A stretch of 64,000 nucleotides of DNA from Capsicum annuum (taxonomy: Eukaryota > Streptophyta > Magnoliopsida > Solanales > Solanaceae): positions 11,297,443 to 11,361,442 of the forward strand of contig NC_061119.1 in NCBI RefSeq assembly GCF_002878395.1, in the 5' to 3' direction. Positions 11,589 to 23,619 of this stretch are shown piece after piece (positions within the stretch are counted from its first letter, which is position 1; every line of letters starts with the position of its first letter). The notes beneath the pieces are model-generated. The model saw only the letters and a list, made by a program, of their open reading frames with translations. It was not told the origin of the DNA and did no database searches. Position numbers and translations under genes: made by a program.

Positions 11589-13307
11589 GCTGTCGGAAAG
11601 TAACAACTGCGAGGTTCTCGACAAATATAAATACTCCTAAAATATAGATACGTTACAAACTTTTAGTCATATATTCGTCAACATGCGTTGGCTATTGGTT
11701 AAGAAGGATAAAATAATTGGAGAATAGACTGGCACGAAATGGAGAAATCATAAAATGCATGTGCACACAGCAGTTTGGTACACTTAATACTGAACAAAAC
11801 TATTTTCTGGTCAAAAATGTGATGTATGATAGTCATATCATAATAATATAGAGGCAAGATTCGATACGCACATCAAAGACCAACTATGACAGCATAAAAT
11901 AATACTCCCGCAGTTTTATATGGTAACGTTGGATTAGATATGTTCCTTCGGGACGTTGGTTAAATTTAAATGAAAAATCGATTTTTTTTTTAAAAAAATG
12001 TGATTCTAGATGCAAGAAAAGAGTTGATACTCAATTAAATATAAATAATAATGATATTATTAAGAAATGAAAAGGGGGAAGAGATTTAAAGAATGGATAA
12101 TATAACATTGAAGGAAGAAAGAAAAATGAACATAGTTTTCAAGAGAGGTCCATTTAGGAGATATTATAAGAGAATTCTCTTATAAACTCCTACAAGTTTA
12201 TATTTTCGATCTTAAAAGTTAGCTATCCCTGAATGAAGATGATAATCAAGAGGAGGGTGGTTGATTTCCAATTAGTCTCCTTAGTCGACATTGTGTTCTC
12301 ACTTTACGTATTCTCCTTTTCGATATTAGTACTAAGTAGTCGACTGTGGTGAATTCCAAGTTGATTGTTGTCCTGCAGAAAGGTTAGTAGCACAGATAAC
12401 AATATATGTAACTATAAAATTAAAGGAGTAAAGTGAGAACACAAATATTTTATATTGGTTCAAAACATCGGTGTGCCTACTTTCAGTTTCCTTGGATTAC
12501 AAGGATTTCCTTAGAGTGATGAAGAGTAACTCATCACAAAGATATGTTTGGAGCTTCACCCGAATTAAAATGAACTCAGTTCCTTTGTTGGTCATAGACT
12601 TTTTTCATATAGCTAACTAATTTCCTCTCTTTTGTTTTTAACTATTACAAATTACAGTATGTAAGAAAATAGAAGTAACTAGGATTGCTAAAGTGTAGTT
12701 ACATCTTCAATTTTAGAAATAGTCTTCTTTATATAGGATTCTTTTGAGGGTCAAACATCGTTCCTTTGATCTTTGTAGGATTGTTCTAAGGTTTTATCAT
12801 GATCCAACTAATCGGATCATGCGGGCACCTAGCTCTAATTATCTAGAAAGGAGAATCCTTACCACTCCACTCAATTAATATGCAGGAGTCATTGATGAGC
12901 CAATATATTATATAATTGAATTACTTATAAGAACATTACATTCTTTGTAAAGCTCAATAAAAGAAAAACATATCCCCGAGGATCTGGTCATGCAAGAGCT
13001 TCTAATACAGTACAGGACAAAACAAAAGATAGAGCTCTCACTATAGGAATAGGATGAGCAAAAGATGTTAATGAATACTCCCCGTTGTACATAAGAAAAC
13101 TCAATTGATCCTGCAACATGGCTACACACCCAAAAAGGATGTAGCAAGAGTAGTTTCAGGACAATCACAATTACTTGTAGGTATTAACGGTCGACTATGA
13201 TTAAATCAGGCAATGCCAAATAAAATCAAATAAGATAAAGATGACAATTAACAATTTAATCCACATCACTTTCACCCACTTATGTTATCTCTCTCCCTTT
13301 TATATTA
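11589..13307. other. Unassigned region between MITEs
   Basis: No protein family is recognisable. The part around 12360-12560 (AGGAGTAAAGTGAGAACACAA, then TTGGTTCAAAACATCGGTGTG) has the feel of a dispersed repeat or retrotransposon end, but I cannot name it. The open frame at 12908-13168 (minus, 86 codons) has no recognisable domain and is Ser/Cys/Ile-rich, so it is not called as a gene. Confidence 0.4.
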
Positions 13308-13315
13308 CCTAAGAG

Positions 13316-13496
13316 GCCGTTTGATGTAAGGTATAAGGTATAATAATTCATAAAATAAAGGATTATTTTATTCGGTGTTTTGTTGGAGGTATTAGGTAGT
13401 CCTAAAATTATTTATCCAACTATTTATACTATAATGATGGGATAACTTATCTCATGATAGCTAGTCTTGGGATAATGTATTCCCAAATAAATGACC
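13316..13496. mobile_element. hAT-like MITE, 181 bp
   Basis: The flanks CCTAAGAG (13308-13315) and CCAAAGAG (13497-13504) match at 7 of 8 bases, an 8-bp target duplication typical of hAT elements. The element begins GCCGTTTGATG and ends AAATAAATGAC, giving short imperfect inverted termini. The interior is AT-rich with TAAGGTATAATAATTCAT and CTTGGGATAATG words common to plant hAT MITEs. No coding sequence. Confidence 0.6.
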
Positions 13497-13504
13497 CCAA
13501 AGAG

Positions 13505-14639
13505 TGTTTCCATTCATATTTTTGCTGGCTTAGTTGTATCCAATACATTAGTAGCTGGCAATTTGTACCACCGATATTTCCCTTATAACATTCACTCTTA
13601 ATCTCACTAATTATATAACACTCTTCTCATCAAATGTCATACATCATAACTCTCACTTATTTAGCATCAATATTTATTTAGTCGATCTATTTCACTTACA
13701 CCTCAATTGCTACGGATTGATAGTTTAACTCTCATTAACTAACGACACTATAGTTACAAGTCACGAATTACAATTATTCACCAAAAACCATAGGTAACCC
13801 TAAAATATAGGAATAAGATACAACAATAAGAACATACAATTGTTGATTTAAAACATATATGGTCATCAACTTGAATTTCAATCATCAAGTAAGTTTCATC
13901 TCATCAAGTAAACATTCAAGTCATCAAGTAAGTTTTCAATTCATATTATCGCCTCAAAGATAGGCCCTTACAAGGAACTATATAATATGTACAAGTAATT
14001 GCTCCACCTAAGGAACTGAAGTACAATATTAGATAATCGGACCGCATAAGGATCCAAATACAATGCCAAGTAACTGGACCACACAAGGATCCATATATAA
14101 TGATGCACCACCTGGTCCATTCAAGGAACCATCAAACTCTCCATATCACAGCGTACACATATGCTAAGGATCTTATTACTACCCACTATCCATGACCTAT
14201 AGGGAAGGTACTTCAATTTCCCTTGCATTTATCGCTCCAATGCTACGAGTTCTTAGACTTTTCCTGCATCTATCTCTTAAACCCAATCACAAAAATTTTC
14301 TGTTAATAATGTCATCACTTAATCTATCATAAAGAAATGCCTGTCTGATATCATCATAAATACAATAAAAATAAAGACTAAAAATGAAACAAGTAGCTAA
14401 TCCATGAAATGTGGGCACCATCAGCGTGACCAAGTATTACCAACCAAAAATAAAAATAAGAATTATCCAAATCACATCACAACATCAAAAAATATCTCAA
14501 TAGTACAGACCTAATGAATAAATACTTAGACAGGCACCCCCAACTAAAAATCTTGCAGTGACCTCACTGCATAATTAATAAAGTATAAGGGGGGAAAAAG
14601 GGTGCTCCCTGTAACCGCATCAAGAGTTGCTCTAGCCCT
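13505..14639. other. Non-coding region, probably the 3' tail of Athila-like relic A1
   Basis: No gene is recognisable. Two local repeat patterns stand out: TCATCAAGTAAG-type words at 13885-13935, and diverged GGACCACACAAGGATCCA-type units at about 13975-14130. By position it could be the region between the accessory ORF and the lost 3' LTR of the minus-strand relic A1. Confidence 0.35.
13975..14135. repeat. Degenerate tandem repeat (GGACCnCAnAAGGATCC units)
   Basis: Successive diverged units contain CACCTAAGGAACT, CGCATAAGGATCC, CACACAAGGATCC and CATTCAAGGAACC, each followed by AT-rich sequence such as AAATACAATG or ATATATAATG. They repeat at roughly 45-60 bp and are imperfect. Function unknown. 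Confidence 0.5.
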
Positions 14640-15900
14640 CAGACTCTACATCATCTCCAACATCATCTAAACTAAACCACTTAGTTAGGGCCTCATCATC
14701 ACTCTCAACTCTAATAAAAGGAAGTCTTTCTCAGGGTTTTAGGACCTTCCAAAATCCCTTCACTCTTTTTCACATCTTAGTAAAGAACTTATCTCGCTTC
14801 TTATCCATCTTTTTCATTTTTTCATGATAGACCCTAAGCTCCTTATGAGACTTTTTCAAAGATGAATAGTCCCTTTCAAGCCTAAAAATGGTGGCTTCCT
14901 GCACCTTCTGATCCTCCAAGTACCTCTCATAATCAGACTGAGCCATATATGAATGTCGGGTGATGGAAGGATTTCCCAGTACCTGAGAAAACCCTGATAC
15001 GAGCTCCTTTATCACTTTTATCTCCTCTAAGATCTCATCAAGGGGTCCGACTGTGGATGGCCTACAAGACTCTGTATCCTTACATGTTGACTTACCAAAG
15101 TCGATCTTTCTCTTCTTGCTTTTACTTGGTGCTCTCTCACCTCGGATCTTGAGAGGATAAATGGGGTGTTTGGGGGCACCCAAGTGTCTCTCAGTTATAT
15201 CTTAACCTTATCTCTCTTGCACAAATCAGTAATTAAAGAAGGGAATAAAAGATGCTTACCACCATGGGTCTTGAAGAACTTCATGTGTGATATCACAAGC
15301 TAACCAACACTCAAAGAAATGTTGTCTAGTATACAGGCAATCATTCAGGCTCTTAAGTCTGGAACAAAAGTCATGTGTGTGCATGGAGAAACCTATCTAC
15401 AAATGATGTACAGTCATATCCTTGCCTCCGTTGTGTAATCATTCATAGATATCCCCTTCTTGGTAACTGCCTAAGTAATCTCTCTGCCAGGGAACAACTA
15501 ATCAGCCATTCAACTCCTCTGTTCACACACTTTGCCTCAAATTAAGCCATATCTACATTTGAGAGCCCATATGTGTCATTTACCTGTTCAGATCTAAAGT
15601 GTACCTCCTTTCCTCGAATCTTGATAATTGGGTAGGAAAGGGATACTATGCTAAGGTTAGCATAGAACTCTCATACCCACTGCTCGTTTTCTCAACAATA
15701 ATCCAAGGCAAAACACCTCCACTCGATGGTAATGAGTTAGTGATGGAATGCCGAAAGCCTTTTTGACACTTTGTATAGACATATGCCCTTCTCCAGCAAC
15801 AACTTCATCTTTGGGAGATCACCGTAGGATATAGTTTGACATTTATCATCCATGAATCGGACATGGTCATAATCTCTCATGCTATAAATCTGGAAAATCG
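14640..15900 (-). pseudogene. A1 accessory ORF relic ('putative plant transposon protein' type) with C-terminal coiled coil
   Basis: The C-terminal 137 codons (15183-14770) are open: a basic patch (KSKKRKIDFGK), then EEIKVIKELVSGF and a Lys/Glu-rich helix (LKKSHKELRVYHEKMKKMDK) that looks like a coiled coil. Upstream, a broken frame gives EFYANLSIVSLSYPIIKIRGKEVHF and FRSEQVNDTYGL, which resembles the domain annotated in plants as 'putative plant transposon protein', found beside Athila-type gypsy elements. Stops and frameshifts interrupt it. It has the same orientation as the A1 gag and protease upstream. Its role in the element life cycle is not known. Confidence 0.6.
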
Positions 15901-17049
15901 AGAACAACACAACAATATTGATCATTATCATTTTCATGCACAAACTATGTTATATTGTCCAATTAAGCTCATGGGATGGTTACTTGGTGGTTTTTGTGCA
16001 AGAATTGGAAGTGCAAGATTTTTGGCCTAGGTCAGAAATCAGCCTCAGATATGGTGATCGCGGGTCACTTAACCACGATAGTGGTGTCAAGATCGTGATC
16101 CAATAACCGTGATAGCGGTATCTGAGGCAGAACCAGGACAAATTCTCAAAAAAATTCAAAATACCAATTTCAAGTCCAAATCATATTCTAAAACAAGAAT
16201 TATCAATAAGGACATTTAACAAAGTTCCTAGGTACTCGATCATGCCCTTATAATGTGAAAAAAACTAACTATTAGTTCTTTTGGGCATTTGATCGAACGC
16301 TTGGTACACACACCCCATTTCTATCAATTTTTAACATAATTTGGGTACTCAAAAATTCCCCAAGTGTGTGCACCTCGACAACAGCTAACCACACTACACA
16401 AGTACAATCACTAAAGATTTATCATGAAAATCACAGCATTAGGCCACATCTATCACATGTATTATAAGGCCTACAAATGGGAAATTTTAAGAGTAAATTC
16501 AAAGAGCATATCATATAAGGGATGATGAGTGGATGCTAAGACTATTTTGGGATTCCAACACACGAACCCAATTGGGTGTAATTTTAAGAGAAAATTCAAA
16601 CAAGGAGTGTGGAGAGGTAACGGGCATTCAGGTGGTCTTGTAACCAGAATTGACTGTGATTGCGGTCCATGTTCCACAATCAAAGACACACAACTACTAT
16701 AATTACGGTGGATTGGGTGCTGCAATCGCCGTAACTGAGGCTGTTTTTGGTCCTCTATTATCCCCTATTGAGTCTACTACACAGAAATTCCACACTTTTC
16801 CCTATTCAACCTCAGTCAAACACCTCATAGTGCCACAAATGCAAGGAGTAATCAACAACAAAATTAAAATCTACTCTACTAAATAAAAAACAAAGGATAC
16901 GGGACACTTTCATGGCATTCATGGGTTGCCTCCCACATAGCGCCTTATTTATCATCGTGGCACAACATCGTTTATCTTTTCAAGTTGGATCCTCAATGGA
17001 CCCATCATTCACCCATGTGTCCTCAACATTAATGATATAAACTACTTTC
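15901..17049 (-). other. A1 non-coding spacer between protease and accessory ORF
   Basis: A GGGTTGCCTCCCA...CATCGTGGCAC block at 16924-16966 also occurs in A2 at 38223-38265, just downstream of its integrase. The region near 16040-16130 (GGTGATCGCGGGTCACTTAA, ACCGTGATAGCGGT) and 16655-16745 has inverted-repeat words. No coding sequence is supported. RT, RNase H and integrase, which should lie between the protease and this block, are missing. Confidence 0.5.
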
Positions 17050-17480
17050 AACTCCATTGATTGTTTCTCCATTTTGCATACCCAGAAGGACACTTCATAC
17101 TCATTGACCCAAAATCTCATTTCTCCTAGCTCCATATCCACAATGGCTCTTCCGGTTCCAAAGAAAGGTCAGCTAAGGATAATAGGGACCTCTTGGACAA
17201 TTTCACAATCAAGAACCACAAAATCCATAGGAAGAATGAATCTATCTACCTTTACTAACACATGAAACAATACCTCAACTGATATCTTGATAGATCGGTC
17301 TGTCATCAATAGCCTCATTATTGTTGGAGTAGGAGTGCCCAACTCAAGTTTTTGATAGATTGCATATAACATGAGATTTATGCTTGCACCAAGGTCACAT
17401 AAGGCTTTTTCAAACTTGTGTATCCCTATGGTCCAAGGGATTGTAAAGGCCTTAAGATCCTCTTTTTCTCTGTTATAGTC
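17050..17480 (-). pseudogene. A1 aspartic protease relic (Athila-like gypsy)
   Basis: The minus-strand translation, across frameshifts, gives CDLGASIN (the D-x-G-A/S active-site motif of retropepsins), then LGTPTPTIMRLLMTDRSIK, VLVKVDRFILPMDFVVLDCE and VEVPIIL-like text. This order matches the A2 protease at 41457-41949. Athila-type proteases mature Gag-Pol inside the particle. The frame is broken, so the gene is dead. Confidence 0.75.
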
Positions 17481-19366
17481 CTCATTATGATAGCGCTACA
17501 CTCATGAGTAATTTCTATGGTTTCACTATCAACAATTCTCCTTTTTGACAACAACTTTTTCATAATCTTATCATATCTCAGGATCTCTTGAATCACCTCT
17601 AGAATCAGGATATTAATTAAAAGATTGCTAAGCTTAGCAAAGAATGTTTTGAATTTAGCATTGGCTTTCTTCTTGATAAGCCTTTGAGGGATGAAGGGGG
17701 CACATTCATGGTAGGAATCAGATCACCTTTATCTTTATCATTCTCAACTATATTTGGGTCTTCTTCTTTATCATCCACTTTATTTAACACCGGTTCTTTT
17801 TCATCCCTTTTTGAGACTTCGGAGCCTCCTCATGCAATTTATTCACATGCTTCTTCTACACAATTCTTTGTTCAACATTGGTTTCTTTTTCAACATCCAC
17901 TACAAGATCACCAACGGTTTTATTACACCTAGTGACAATAGCCAACACTTGGGCATTATTTTTTGGATTCACAATAGTGTCACTAGGAAGACTTCCTTTT
18001 TGTATAGCATTAAGTTGAGTGGAGATTTTCCCAATTTAAGTCTCTAATTGCTTGATTGAGGCGGAGTGTGATGCCACAGTTTGGTTGATTTGCAAAATGT
18101 CGCCTTTCAATTCATAAACCATTTTGTCCATTCCCTCCACCCTCATAAAAATTCTTGCTAAAAAATCTTCAGTCTTAAATTTTTTTGAGATAAATGGAGT
18201 TGGATTCTTTAACCTTTGCTCGTTCTTGGGAAGGAACATATTGGTCATATTCCCTTTCCTTGTCTCTCCAATTGTGATCTCTATCATGATCACGCCAATC
18301 TCACTCCCTTTCAAAATCCTTCAAACCTTGGTTCCTACCTTGCCTTTGATAAGCCGGTTGGGAACCCACCGGATAGTTAGAAAAATACCAAATTTTTTCA
18401 TCAAGCCTCTTGACCTCTTATTTAATTGCCCTTGGATGCCATGACCTTCACCATTTTTGTTGGTGCACCCATCACATATTTCGGTAGCAACTCTAATTGT
18501 GTTATAATTTTTCCCATGTTCTCCTCCCTTTCTTCATCTCTTTTTCTTTGATCTTTATAAACATAGGAGGTAGTAGGACACCCTTTAGCAACCTCGGTGT
18601 CTCGGTTATGCCATCCCTGATTTTGCTTTATGATTTCTTTAGCAAGTTTGTATCCATATTATAAGACAAGTTCACAAGTGAACTCCCTGCTGCATTATCC
18701 ACCATGGTTTTGTTTAGTTTATCCAAAACCCAGTAGAAGGTTTGGAGAAGCATCTTCTCCAAGACTTCATGGTTGGGACATAGAGTGAGCTTCCCATTAA
18801 ATCTCTCCTATACCTTACAGAGAGGCTCTCCATTCAATTAATGATATTTTGTGATTTTATAACACAATTGTATAATCTTGGCTGGTGGGAAGTATCGGTC
18901 GAAGAATGCCATGGTAAGATCATCCCATGAAGTAATTAACTCGACCGAAAGAGATCAAAGCCATAATACCACATCACCCATTAAAACAATGGGAAAAGGC
19001 ATAATCGGATAGACTCTTGCGAGATGTGTGGAATATCAAATGGGGGCAAAAACTTCTACAAAGTTCTTCAAATAAAAATTGGGGTCCTCATAGGCTTGCC
19101 CCCCCCCCCCCAAAGAGTCCCTTTATTTAAAGCATATGCAACATGATGCTCGTAATGTAGAATACCCCATTCCCTTGATTTGGTAGGATTTTTATGGCAC
19201 TCGTATGACCAACGTCATGGATTTTCTCCTCGTCATCAATGGGACCATCAAAAGTCCCGGCATTACTTGCATTCTTGCTCATGATGTCTTTACCTATAAC
19301 AACATAAAAATAACAAACAAAGTAAATTAAAATCACCATGGGTATACCCAAAGATATAACCAACAC
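17481..19366 (-). pseudogene. A1 gag relic (Athila-like)
   Basis: The minus-strand reading gives YEDPNFYLKNFVEVF, SLCKVYERFNGKLTLCPNHE and TFYWVLDKLNKTMVDNAAG, all features of Athila-type Gag cores, then an EDFLARIFMRVEGMD segment (18036-18314). The frame has many stops, and a run of 13 C/G (19099-19111) lies in what should be coding sequence. An upstream start near 19286 (MSKNASNAGTF) is plausible. Gag would form the particle; this copy cannot. Confidence 0.75.
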
Positions 19367-19393
19367 CGTACAAGTGAAAACTAAGTCTCACTC

Positions 19394-19412
19394 TCTGACA
19401 GCAGTACTATTT
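19394..19412 (-). other. A1 degenerate primer-binding site (tRNA-Asp-like)
   Basis: On the minus strand, AAATAGTACTGCTGTCAGAGAG follows the LTR end GAGCATGATCA. It aligns loosely with the TGGCGCCGTTGCCGGGGA primer site used by Athila-type elements. Decayed but correctly placed. Confidence 0.45.
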
Positions 19413-20165
19413 TGATCATGCTCACCTATACCATTGTTTTGGATATAGATAATTGTTTTCAATAAAGCTGAACTCATATTGAGGGTAAATCCTTGAGGAG
19501 TGAGTCTAGTCCTTAAAACCTAGAGGTGTTGATGGCTTCTAAGTGTATACCCATAGTGTATACAAAGTAAAATACATGAATTAAAGTTAGGGGAATTGGT
19601 TTGGGAAGTTATTCGATCAAAATCAAATCAAACAATTAACTTAGAACAACAATTGTGATTAAAATTTCAATATAGAACAAGTCTTAGGATTATGTCTTCC
19701 TAGGTGTAAATAATGCATGGGTACATGATAGTTGAGTATAAATTCTAGTCATTAATTATGTGGGTAGGCTAGGGAAGGAATTCTCGAGGTTAATCTTTCA
19801 ATCAAACCTCAAGATTATCACCCATAGATCCTTTCGGATACCTCATGGGTGTAGCAAGAAAAATAACCTAATACCTCAATAGGGCATCCCTATTTCTAGG
19901 AAGATGCCCAAGATCTAGATAACTCTTAACTCACTCTTATTTGAAAAATGATGAGAAGAGCATAAACTAAACCTAACTTTTGTTCATTATTGCTTTGTCT
20001 CCCATACCCCTCTTTCAAGGATGATATAGGATCCAAAAATTCAGTCACATCTCTCTTACAAGGATGATATGAGGTTTTGAGAATTTGGGGCTTTCACCCA
20101 CAAATCCATTTTGGGAATTTGGGGTTTTCACCCAAGAACCCAAACTAAATTGAATAAGCATTAGT
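19413..20165 (-). mobile_element. A1 partial 5' LTR (Athila-like)
   Basis: The LTR's end on the minus strand is GAGCATGATCA, comparable to the GGGCATATCA end of A2 and GGCAATATCA of A3. It contains CTCAATAGGGCATCCC and repeated TTGGGGCTTTCACCC/TTGGGGTTTTCACCC words. The other edge is lost in the TA-rich stretch where element T1 begins. Confidence 0.5.
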
Positions 20166-20174
20166 GAAACCCAT

Positions 20175-20300
20175 AAATATTTATATATATGTATATATAT
20201 TTATATATATATATATATTTATATATATGTACGTATATATATATGTATGTATATATATATTTATATATATATATATATATGTGCGTGTATATATATGTAT
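20175..20300. repeat. TA-rich compound microsatellite
   Basis: TATATATGTA, TATATTTATA and GTGCGTGTATATA units alternate over about 125 bp. The stretch marks the unclear boundary between A1 and T1. Confidence 0.85.
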
Positions 20301-20875
20301 GAATGTTATTGCACATGGTTATTTACCTAGTTTTAAATGTTCGCATTATTTTATCCTTATTCCTAAGTATATGCTAGCATTCTCCCACTAACCCGTCTTC
20401 AGGCGATGTATCCCTACGCGATGTAGGAACCGGCAATACTACTCTTCTTGCTTAGTGATTGGATTCGAGAATAGCTATGTGTCAGACTGAAATGGTAAGC
20501 TTCTATACTCTGAAAGGCTTTATTTCATGATACGGACTTCTTTTCAATATTTTTGTTTCTTGAACTATGGTTTTGGCTATGATCGGTGGCATGCCCCAAT
20601 CGTATATTCTTTATTTTCAATTAGAGGATTTATGTGACTACTATGGGCATGGGCGGTGTCAGTATTTGTGTCAACCTTGGCATTGGTATTGGTATTGGGG
20701 TTTACACTGATTGGATGTTTGGTTGGATACTTGGTTGGTTATGGTTATGAACTTTCTTTAATGCTCTTCATTAATAATTGTTCTATCTTGTTATAAGTTT
20801 GGGATTCATCTAACCTAGGGTGCAGGATGGGCTTGAGGCACCTGATAAGACTAGGCCCTGGTTTGGGTCATGTTA
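20301..20875 (+). mobile_element. T1 5' LTR, 3' part (chromovirus-like gypsy)
   Basis: The sequence near the end (CTAGGCCCTGGTTTGGGTCATGTTA) corresponds to the usual GGGTCGTGACA ending. It is followed by TTTTTATCAAAGCC, a decayed tRNA-Met primer site (family form TGGTATCAGAGC) at about 20878-20891. The left part of the LTR is missing or lost in the microsatellite. Confidence 0.6.
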
Positions 20876-21087
20876 GATTTTTATCAAAGCCTTTAGTTCA
20901 TGGTCAATTGGGAGTCCACAAAGTCGTGTCGAGTAAAGTCTCTCTTAAGGGTGTTTAGCATGTCACACTCATAAGGGAGAGGCTAAAAGGCATTTAGGAA
21001 TGTTTCTTTTTCTTATGTTATATTCTCAAGATGTAGAGTTTGAGTCCTGAATTTTTCTCTAATTCATATTTGTTCTCTTTGTAGATC

Positions 21088-22389
21088 ATGCCTCAATGAT
21101 TTGAAGTTCATGAAAACTCTTCCATCCTACTGGGGACAATGTTTATGGGACACGCTCTACTTATAGGATCTATACCCGATCTAGGGGTTCGGTTCCTGAT
21201 TATCTTGGAGTTCCACCAGTTCCCTCTAGTCTATCTCAAACTTCTCAGCCTAAAGTGATGAACATCGAGTTTCATTATTTAAGTGACATGTTGGCATAGT
21301 TGGTAGCTACTCAGTCTTAGCGTGACATTTCTGTTACTCCATCTTCTGAGGCCACAAGGGTTGGCCAGTTTATGAGGTTGAATCTTCTGACCTTTACTGG
21401 TGTTATGGTGGAGGAGGTTCCTCAGGGTTTTTAAGATGAAATGGAAAATATTTTTTGTGTTATGCATGCTATAAATGTAAAGGTCATGGAGTTTGCCGCC
21501 TACCAACTAAAGGATGTGGCATACCAAAGTTACGAGGAAAATGATTGATCAAGGGATGACGGTGTTGAGTCATCTCTATGGGCGGATTTTTCTAATGTTT
21601 TTCTAGATCATTTCTTTCCTTAGGATTTGAGGGAAGCAAAAGTAGAAAAGTTTATTAATCTAAAGCAGGGTAAGATATCATTCAAAGAGTATACCTTGAA
21701 GTTTTACCAGTTATCGCGGTATACTCCATTCCTGGTATGAGGGCAAGGATGAGGAAATTTGCTTTCGGTTTTTCTGGACACTTGATTTTGGAAATTAAGG
21801 TAGCCTTGTTGATCAAGGATATAGGTATCTCCCGATTGGTGGTATATATGTAGTAGGTAGAGGAAAAAAAAGTAGACTGAGATAGGGGAGAGGCAGGGCA
21901 AGAAGTTTAGGTTCTCTTAGTAGGGTGGTAGCCAACAGCAGAGTGGCAAGGATAGTAGTAAGTGTCCCAAGAAGAAAAGTGGCAATTTAGGGTCTTACTT
22001 GACGACTAGTGCTCCCTACCCAAACCTGTCGAGTGTTAGGCATTTCTATGGTGGCGACAACTTTAGGGAACAAGGTGCCCGTTCTTAGGCTAGTGGGGAT
22101 TCGTCAGCTCTATCATATCCTCCTTGCAGATTTTGTGGTTGGCTGCATCGGGGTTTCTATGATGAAGGAAGGGACAAGTGCTTCAACTGTATCTAGCCAG
22201 GGCACATGCTTAAAAACTATCCTGTTGGTAAGGTTTCCTCTAGGGCAAACAAGGTTCCAGTTGTCACTTCTTCAGCTCTGGCACCAAAGGGTGCAACATC
22301 TAGTTCCGGCACTGATCGAAACCATTTTTATGCTCTCACTACCAGATAGGAGTCTGAGGTATCACCTAATATTGTGACTGATATGTTGA
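21088..22389 (+). pseudogene. T1 gag relic
   Basis: The plus-strand reading gives a Gag core across stops: EMENIFCVMHAINVKVME, AAYQLKDVAYQSYEE, then WADFSNVFLDHFFP and LREAKVEKFINLKQGKIS. The nucleocapsid zinc knuckle follows at about 22172-22215 as KCFNC..PGHMLKNYP. Its last Cys has become Tyr and a stop sits inside it. The likely start ATG at 21088 is followed by a stop within four codons. Confidence 0.8.
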
Positions 22390-22810
22390 AACTTCTTTTC
22401 CCGTGATGTGTACTTTTTACTCGATCTAGGGTCCACTCTCTCTTATGTGACCCTATTTGTGGCTGTGCATTTTGATTTTATTTCGGAGTGTATTTCGGAC
22501 CCTTTTTCCATTTCTACCCTGATAGGTGACTCTATGATTGCTAAAAGAGTCTATAGGGTGTGTGTGTCATCTGTTGGTAGTAAAAAAAACTTTGGTGGAT
22601 CTTTTTGAATTAGATATAGTGTATTTTGATGTCATACTGGGGATGGATTGGTTGCACTTGTGATATGCATCTCTAGACTTTCAGACCCATAAGGTCGATT
22701 TTAAGTTCCCTAATGAGCCAGATATTGGGTAGGAGGGTGGTTCCCTAGCTCCTAAGGGAAAGTTTATATCGTATATTAGAGCTCAGAGATTAATCTCCAA
22801 GGAGTGTCTC
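22390..22810 (+). pseudogene. T1 protease relic
   Basis: FLLDLGSTLSYVT (from about 22411) carries the D-L-G-S-T form of the retropepsin active site. FDFISECISDPFSIST and GDSMIAKRVYR follow, then VYFDVILGMDWLH in another frame. Pol maturation would need this enzyme; the frame is interrupted. Confidence 0.8.
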
Positions 22811-23619
22811 TATCATCTAGTCCGAGCTAAAGATTCTAACTCGAAGGGTCCTACTTTGCATTTTGTCCCTATGGTGAATGAATTTCCTGAGGTCTTCCCA
22901 GATAGCCTTCCTGGTGTTTCTCTTGAAAGGGAGATTGAGTTTGGGATTGATCTTGTTCTGGATACTCGTCCAATTTCTATTCCCTCAGATAGAATAGCTT
23001 TAAATGAGTTGAAAAAACTTATGAAGCAACTCAAGGATCTTTTATGTAAGGGTTTCATTCGTCCTAGTGTGTCTTCGTGGGGTGAACCTTTGTTTTTCTT
23101 GTTTAATAAGGATGATTTCCTTCAGATGTACATTTATTACTGATAGTTGAATAAGGTGATGGTAAATAATAAGTATCTTTTTCCACTGATAGACGATTTG
23201 TTTGATTAGTTGCAAAGTACTAAGTTTTTATCCAAGATTGATCTTCGATCTGGGTATCATCAGTTAAAGATTAGGGTGATGGATATCCCTAAGATTGCCT
23301 TTTGAACCCAGTATGGACATTTTGAGTTCTTGGTGATGTCATTTGGTTTGACCAATACCCATGCGACATTCATGTTTTTAATGAATAGGGTCTTCCGTCA
23401 GTTTCTGTACTTGTTCATCATTGTGTTCATAGATTATATTTTTGGTGTATTCTAAGAGTGAGGTAGATCATGCCAATTCTCGAAATGTGAGTTCTAGTTG
23501 AACTCTGCCACTTTTCTGGGTCATATCATTCTAGTGAAGGAATCATGGTGGATCTGCAAAAAGTTATAGTGGTAAATAAGTGGCCTAGACCCACGACTCC
23601 AACCAACGTTTGAAGCTTT
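22811..23619 (+). pseudogene. T1 reverse transcriptase relic
   Basis: Visible blocks: [62 protein letters not shown] and [11 protein letters not shown]. The last is the YxDD-type catalytic box, where the second Asp is Tyr (FIDY for FIDD). Several stops and a frameshift near 23450 are present. The enzyme is dead both by frame and by catalytic residue. Confidence 0.85.

Noticed and set aside
12908..13168. 86-codon minus-strand frame
   Set aside because: No recognisable domain, no splice or promoter context, composition typical of chance frames.
20164..20391. 75-codon frame rich in Ile/Tyr
   Set aside because: Translation of TA-rich microsatellite DNA.
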